Source of the DNA: Aquificaceae bacterium
GTDB lineage: Bacteria; Aquificota; Aquificia; Aquificales; Aquificaceae
DNA: 8,896 nucleotides
Direction of reading: 5' to 3'
Assembly (NCBI GenBank): GCA_015490105.1
Contig: WFYK01000031.1
Location: 1-8,896 of the forward strand
Position 1 is the stretch's first letter. The number at the start of each line of letters is the position of its first letter. The position numbers and the translations under genes are program-made. Shown here piece by piece: positions 6,204-8,896 of this stretch. The notes beneath the pieces were generated by a model, which was not told the origin of the DNA, ran no database searches, and worked only from the letters and a program-made list of their open reading frames with translations.

Positions 6204-6239
6204 TTAGGTTGACAGCCCGATCCGAGAAGGCTAACCTAA
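6204..6239 (+). promoter_or_regulatory. Candidate promoter for nrdB embedded in an inverted repeat
   Basis: A perfect -35 TTGACA (6209-6214) is followed after 17 bases by TAACCT (6232-6237), which keeps the three most important -10 positions (T, A and final T). Transcription would start near 6244, giving a leader of only about 16 bases with the Shine-Dalgarno sequence GGAGGTG at 6247-6253. Superimposed is an inverted repeat: TTAGGTT (6204-6210) matches AACCTAA (6233-6239), and AGCC (6214-6217) matches GGCT (6229-6232), with a three-base bulge on the left and an 11-base loop. The arms cover both promoter elements, so the repeat could be an operator; it could also be an RNA stem in a read-through transcript. 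It does not resemble the NrdR box. Confidence 0.5.
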
Positions 6240-6259
6240 GGCGACGGGAGGTGAAGTAG

Positions 6260-7306
6260 ATGGTAAAGGAAGAGAATCTACAGAGAAAACTCATATTCAA
6301 CCCGGAAGGGGACAGATCCGCGAGCGCAAGAAAACTTATAAAGGGAAATCCTACCAACATCGTTGAGCTCAACGAGATCAAATACAACTGGGCCTTTGAC
6401 CTTTACAAGAAGATGGGTTTTTCCAACTTCTGGATCCCGGAAGAGATACCCATGCTCGAAGACAGAAAGCAGTATGAGAGGGTTCTCTCTGACTATGAGA
6501 GAAGAGCTTACGAGCTCACTCTATCTTTCCTAATAGCCCTGGACTCTTTCCAAGTGGACATGCTAAAAGACTTTGCCCGAATGATAACCGCTCCAGAGGT
6601 AGAGCTCGCCATCACCGCTCAGGAGTTCCAAGAATCTATACACGCCTATTCTTACCAGTTCATATTGGAATCGGTAGTGGATCCGATGAAGGCGGACGAA
6701 ATCTACAACTACTGGAGGGAGGACGAAAAGTTACTGGAAAGGAACAAGGTGGTAGCGGAACTCTACAACGAGTTCATAAGAAAGCCAACGGAAGAAAACT
6801 TCGTCCGTGCGGTTATAGGAAATTACATCCTCGAGTCCCTATACTTTTACTCAGGGTTTGCCTTCTTTTACACCCTCGGAAGGCAGGGTAAGATGACCAA
6901 CACGGTTCAGCAGATCAAATACATAAACCGCGATGAACTCACCCATGTGACCCTTTTCAGGAACATCATCCAAACCCTCCAAAGGGAGAACCCGGATCTT
7001 TTCGATGACCAGATGAAGAAGTGGATCCGGGATTACTTTAAGTATGCGGTCAACGAGGAGATAAAGTGGGGTCAATATGTAACCCAAAACCAGATCCTCG
7101 GTATAACCGACCAGTTGATAGAAAGATACATAAAGTATTTGGGTAACCTCAGGATCACCCAGATAGGGTTCGACCCCATATACCCTGAGATAACGGAAAA
7201 CCCGATGAAATGGATCGACGACTTTAGAAAGATAAACAATACAAAAACGGACTTCTTCCAGAGAAAGCCCCAAACCTACGCTAAGGCTAACGAACTCAAG
7301 TGGTAA
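6260..7306 (+). CDS. nrdB: Ribonucleotide reductase class I, small (R2/beta) subunit
   Basis: This 348-residue ferritin-like protein carries the di-metal centre and tyrosyl radical that start reduction of ribonucleotides to deoxyribonucleotides in the large subunit NrdA. The six metal ligands are present: D95 (A-L-D-S-F-Q), E125 and H128 (Q-E-S-I-H), E192 (I-L-E-S-L-Y-F-Y), and E226 and H229 (R-D-E-L-T-H). The radical tyrosine is Y132, three residues after a conserved Ala-Tyr, in the position of E. coli Y122, so this is not the Phe-containing class Ic form. The frame is continuous through all ligands, with no intein, unlike the gene described from Aquifex aeolicus. Good ribosome binding site GGAGGTG, six bases from the ATG. 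No nrdA lies in the window. Subclass (NrdB versus NrdF) cannot be fixed by eye; NrdB is preferred. Confidence 0.94.
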   Translation: MVKEENLQRKLIFNPEGDRSASARKLIKGNPTNIVELNEIKYNWAFDLYKKMGFSNFWIPEEIPMLEDRKQYERVLSDYERRAYELTLSFLIALDSFQVDMLKDFARMITAPEVELAITAQEFQESIHAYSYQFILESVVDPMKADEIYNYWREDEKLLERNKVVAELYNEFIRKPTEENFVRAVIGNYILESLYFYSGFAFFYTLGRQGKMTNTVQQIKYINRDELTHVTLFRNIIQTLQRENPDLFDDQMKKWIRDYFKYAVNEEIKWGQYVTQNQILGITDQLIERYIKYLGNLRITQIGFDPIYPEITENPMKWIDDFRKINNTKTDFFQRKPQTYAKANELKW

Positions 7307-7328
7307 AAAGTCAATAGGAGGTATAGAT

Positions 7329-7967
7329 ATGGTCGTTGAGATCAAGCCCGTGGAAGTGGACGTAGAACCGCTCGTGACGAGGGTATTTCTCAAGTCTATC
7401 GATCTGCTGGGAGGGTTGGGCAAGCTGGCGGAATACAGGACCCTCACTTGGCTCCCCTCTTTGGCAAGGGCTTCTTTTGCGGTAGTTCTGCGTGAAGAAT
7501 TCCTGAAAACGGAGGAAGAGATAGCTCAAATAGTGGGCCTTACAAAGCAGACGGTAAGGAACATCCTAAGAGCCGATCCCGACCTTGCCCTTTACAAGAT
7601 CCAGAAAATAGACGAGCTCACCCAAGAAGAAAAGAAGGAACTCAGGGTTCACACCGCGGGAGGAATAGCTAAGCTCGCTTATAAGCTCGTGAAGGAAGGC
7701 CAAGAAGAGTCTACAGTTTTCTTAGAGTTTTGCAGGCAAACCGCGGAAGCCCTCGACATACCCTGGGCTTATATGGTTCTCAGGCGTATCAAAGGAACAG
7801 ATTTCCCCCTATACTCTCCGGAAGACATAAAGGAAAAGCTGAAAGGTGTGATGATAAAGGGCAGGGATGCACAGGAAGTGGTAGAAGAACTTGACTATCC
7901 TATAAACAACCCGGCTCAGCTACTTCATAGAATAAAGGAGAACCTCAAGATGCACGGCTTAGATTAA
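7329..7967 (+). CDS. Helix-turn-helix protein of unknown role, probable regulator
   Basis: I do not recognise a characterised gene. This 212-residue protein has no signal peptide or membrane segment and is Lys/Glu/Leu-rich and mostly helical. Residues about 61-82 (T-E-E-E-I-A-Q-I-V-G-L-T-K-Q-T-V-R-N-I-L) have the spacing of a helix-turn-helix that detects DNA, with the recognition helix beginning at T72. A helical region before it (about 14-58) and a further helical part (about 95-210) containing D-I-P-W-A-Y and R-D-A-Q-E-V-V-E-E-L could be dimerisation or sensing domains. From memory, a family of putative regulators found next to KaiC-like ATPases has a similar N-terminal half; I could not check this. 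AGGAGGT at 7316-7322, six bases before the ATG, fixes the start. It lies 22 bases after nrdB, probably co-transcribed, and is not NrdR (no zinc ribbon or ATP-cone). Confidence 0.6.
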   Translation: MVVEIKPVEVDVEPLVTRVFLKSIDLLGGLGKLAEYRTLTWLPSLARASFAVVLREEFLKTEEEIAQIVGLTKQTVRNILRADPDLALYKIQKIDELTQEEKKELRVHTAGGIAKLAYKLVKEGQEESTVFLEFCRQTAEALDIPWAYMVLRRIKGTDFPLYSPEDIKEKLKGVMIKGRDAQEVVEELDYPINNPAQLLHRIKENLKMHGLD

Positions 7968-7971
7968 CTTT

Positions 7972-8896
7972 ATGCGCTATGTTCTCCTCCTTGCCCTTTT
8001 TCTATACCTCCTTTACGCACAGGTATTAAAACCCCTACTTGCCAGATGGGGGCTTGAGTGGGAGATTTCCGGCATATCCTTCGATCGAGAACGGGTAGGC
8101 CTTGAAAGACTATACCTATACCTTCCAACGCCTCAAGTTAAGGTATTTCTAAACCTTGAAAATACCTCCTTGAGTTTTGCGGAAAGACCTCACTTGTCTG
8201 TAGAGAGTGGATCTCTCATACTTATCCCAAGAGAGGTTTCCCGAAAACATACACCGTCAAAGCCTGAAGGGAGCATTCCCTTAACAAAATACCTATCTCA
8301 GCTAAAGGCTTTGGACGTAGACGTGGAAACTTTTCTGATCACCTTCGCGGATAAAACCTCTATCTTGATAGAGGGGCTGAGGGTTCGGAAAGGGGATCTT
8401 TCGGGTAAATCCACCGTCCTTGTAGGGAGTATGGAAACCTCAGTTGATCTGAGGGTAACCCTGAAGGAAAATCTTGTGGAAATACATCAAGCTAAAGTGT
8501 CTTCGAAATACTTCGACTTTAAATTGTCGGGGGGACTGACTCAGACTCTCAGGGAGGGCTTTTTCTCCATAGAGGGCAAGATCTTTGTGCCTGAGAACAA
8601 ACACCTCCTTATGAGTGCGGTGAAAGTGAAAGGTGTAGGTTCTATGAATTATGACGGGATCAGCGTGGAGGCGGACCTATACTGTGAAAGTTTGACGGTA
8701 AAAGGGAGGGCTCACTTCCGGGACTTGGAGGGAAAGGCCAAGGTATCTTTGCCCTTTCGGGGAAGATCTACCGTTGAAGGGACAATCCGCTCTGGATATG
8801 CACGAGCAAATGTATCCTTTGAGTTCTTCCCCAACCGCTTTTTAGAGATATCCTTTGAAAATCTTCCCGTGGACCACCGCATGATCGGAGTAGATA
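7972..8896 (+). CDS. YdbH/TamB/AsmA-like membrane-anchored protein, N-terminal part (runs off right edge)
   Basis: An open frame starts at ATG 7972 and continues without a stop for 308 codons to the window end. The N-terminus is a single hydrophobic anchor (about residues 3-19, Leu/Tyr/Ala-rich), followed by W-E-I-S-G-I-S-F at 30-37 and then a long run of alternating short beta strands and Gly/Asp/Asn turns with no catalytic motif. Anchor plus G-I-S-F plus repetitive beta structure is the plan of the AsmA-like/YdbH/TamB proteins, which form hydrophobic grooves spanning the periplasm for lipid traffic or help assemble outer-membrane proteins. Only one cysteine is visible. The gene starts four bases after the preceding stop and has no Shine-Dalgarno sequence near the ATG, so translation is probably coupled to the helix-turn-helix gene. 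The exact subfamily needs the missing C-terminus. Confidence 0.68.
   Translation, partial: MRYVLLLALFLYLLYAQVLKPLLARWGLEWEISGISFDRERVGLERLYLYLPTPQVKVFLNLENTSLSFAERPHLSVESGSLILIPREVSRKHTPSKPEGSIPLTKYLSQLKALDVDVETFLITFADKTSILIEGLRVRKGDLSGKSTVLVGSMETSVDLRVTLKENLVEIHQAKVSSKYFDFKLSGGLTQTLREGFFSIEGKIFVPENKHLLMSAVKVKGVGSMNYDGISVEADLYCESLTVKGRAHFRDLEGKAKVSLPFRGRSTVEGTIRSGYARANVSFEFFPNRFLEISFENLPVDHRMIGVD

Noticed and set aside
6157..6259. NrdR box upstream of nrdB
   Set aside because: I looked for paired sites like ACACTATATATAGTGT; the fragments CTACACTT and GACACAT do not form such palindromes.
6851..7447. Minus-strand open frame of 198 codons opposite nrdB and the next gene
   Set aside because: It spans the nrdB stop and the downstream start with its good ribosome binding site, and shows no domain pattern; it is a shadow frame.

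Overview
The window looks like a stretch of chromosome from a hyperthermophilic, Gram-negative bacterium, most likely in the Aquificaceae (relatives of Aquifex, Hydrogenobacter, Thermocrinis). The reasons are heavy use of ATA for isoleucine and AGG/AGA for arginine, Lys/Glu-rich proteins, extreme gene packing with overlapping genes, lipopolysaccharide (LPS) genes that imply an outer membrane, and a geranylgeranyl-reductase-type flavoprotein next to ordinary bacterial genes. The genus assignment is inference. I see no mobile element, tRNA, rRNA, CRISPR array or clear sign of recent transfer.

Layout. The left edge (1-577, minus strand) holds the N-terminal part of a membrane-anchored SPFH/prohibitin-HflC-like protein. 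A 55-bp divergent gap separates it from a tightly packed plus-strand operon (633-6156): leucyl aminopeptidase pepA; a secreted thioredoxin-fold protein; kdsC, lptC and lptA (Kdo synthesis and LPS transport); an HU/IHF-type DNA-binding protein whose gene starts 89 nt inside lptA; a geranylgeranyl-reductase-family flavoprotein; and the ribosome-assembly GTPase era. Junctions run from +12 nt to -89 nt, so transcription and probably translation are coupled.

After era, a 103-bp gap carries a hairpin just past the stop codon. Next comes a good candidate promoter buried in an inverted repeat. A second plus-strand group follows: the class I ribonucleotide reductase small subunit (nrdB type, full set of metal ligands, radical tyrosine, no intein), a helix-turn-helix protein of unknown role, and the first 308 codons of a membrane-anchored, beta-rich protein resembling the YdbH/TamB/AsmA family, which runs off the right edge.

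How the genes fit together. Several products work at the envelope: KdsC makes the LPS core sugar Kdo, LptC and LptA carry LPS across the periplasm, the exported thioredoxin-like protein could serve periplasmic disulfides, and the TamB/YdbH-like protein may take part in lipid or outer-membrane protein traffic. HU, Era and NrdB are growth housekeeping functions. I do not see a convincing new multi-gene system. The points most worth a second look are the lptA/HU gene overlap, the polyprenyl-reductase-type flavoprotein and its possible quinone substrate, the promoter/inverted repeat before nrdB, and the unassigned helix-turn-helix protein beside nrdB.
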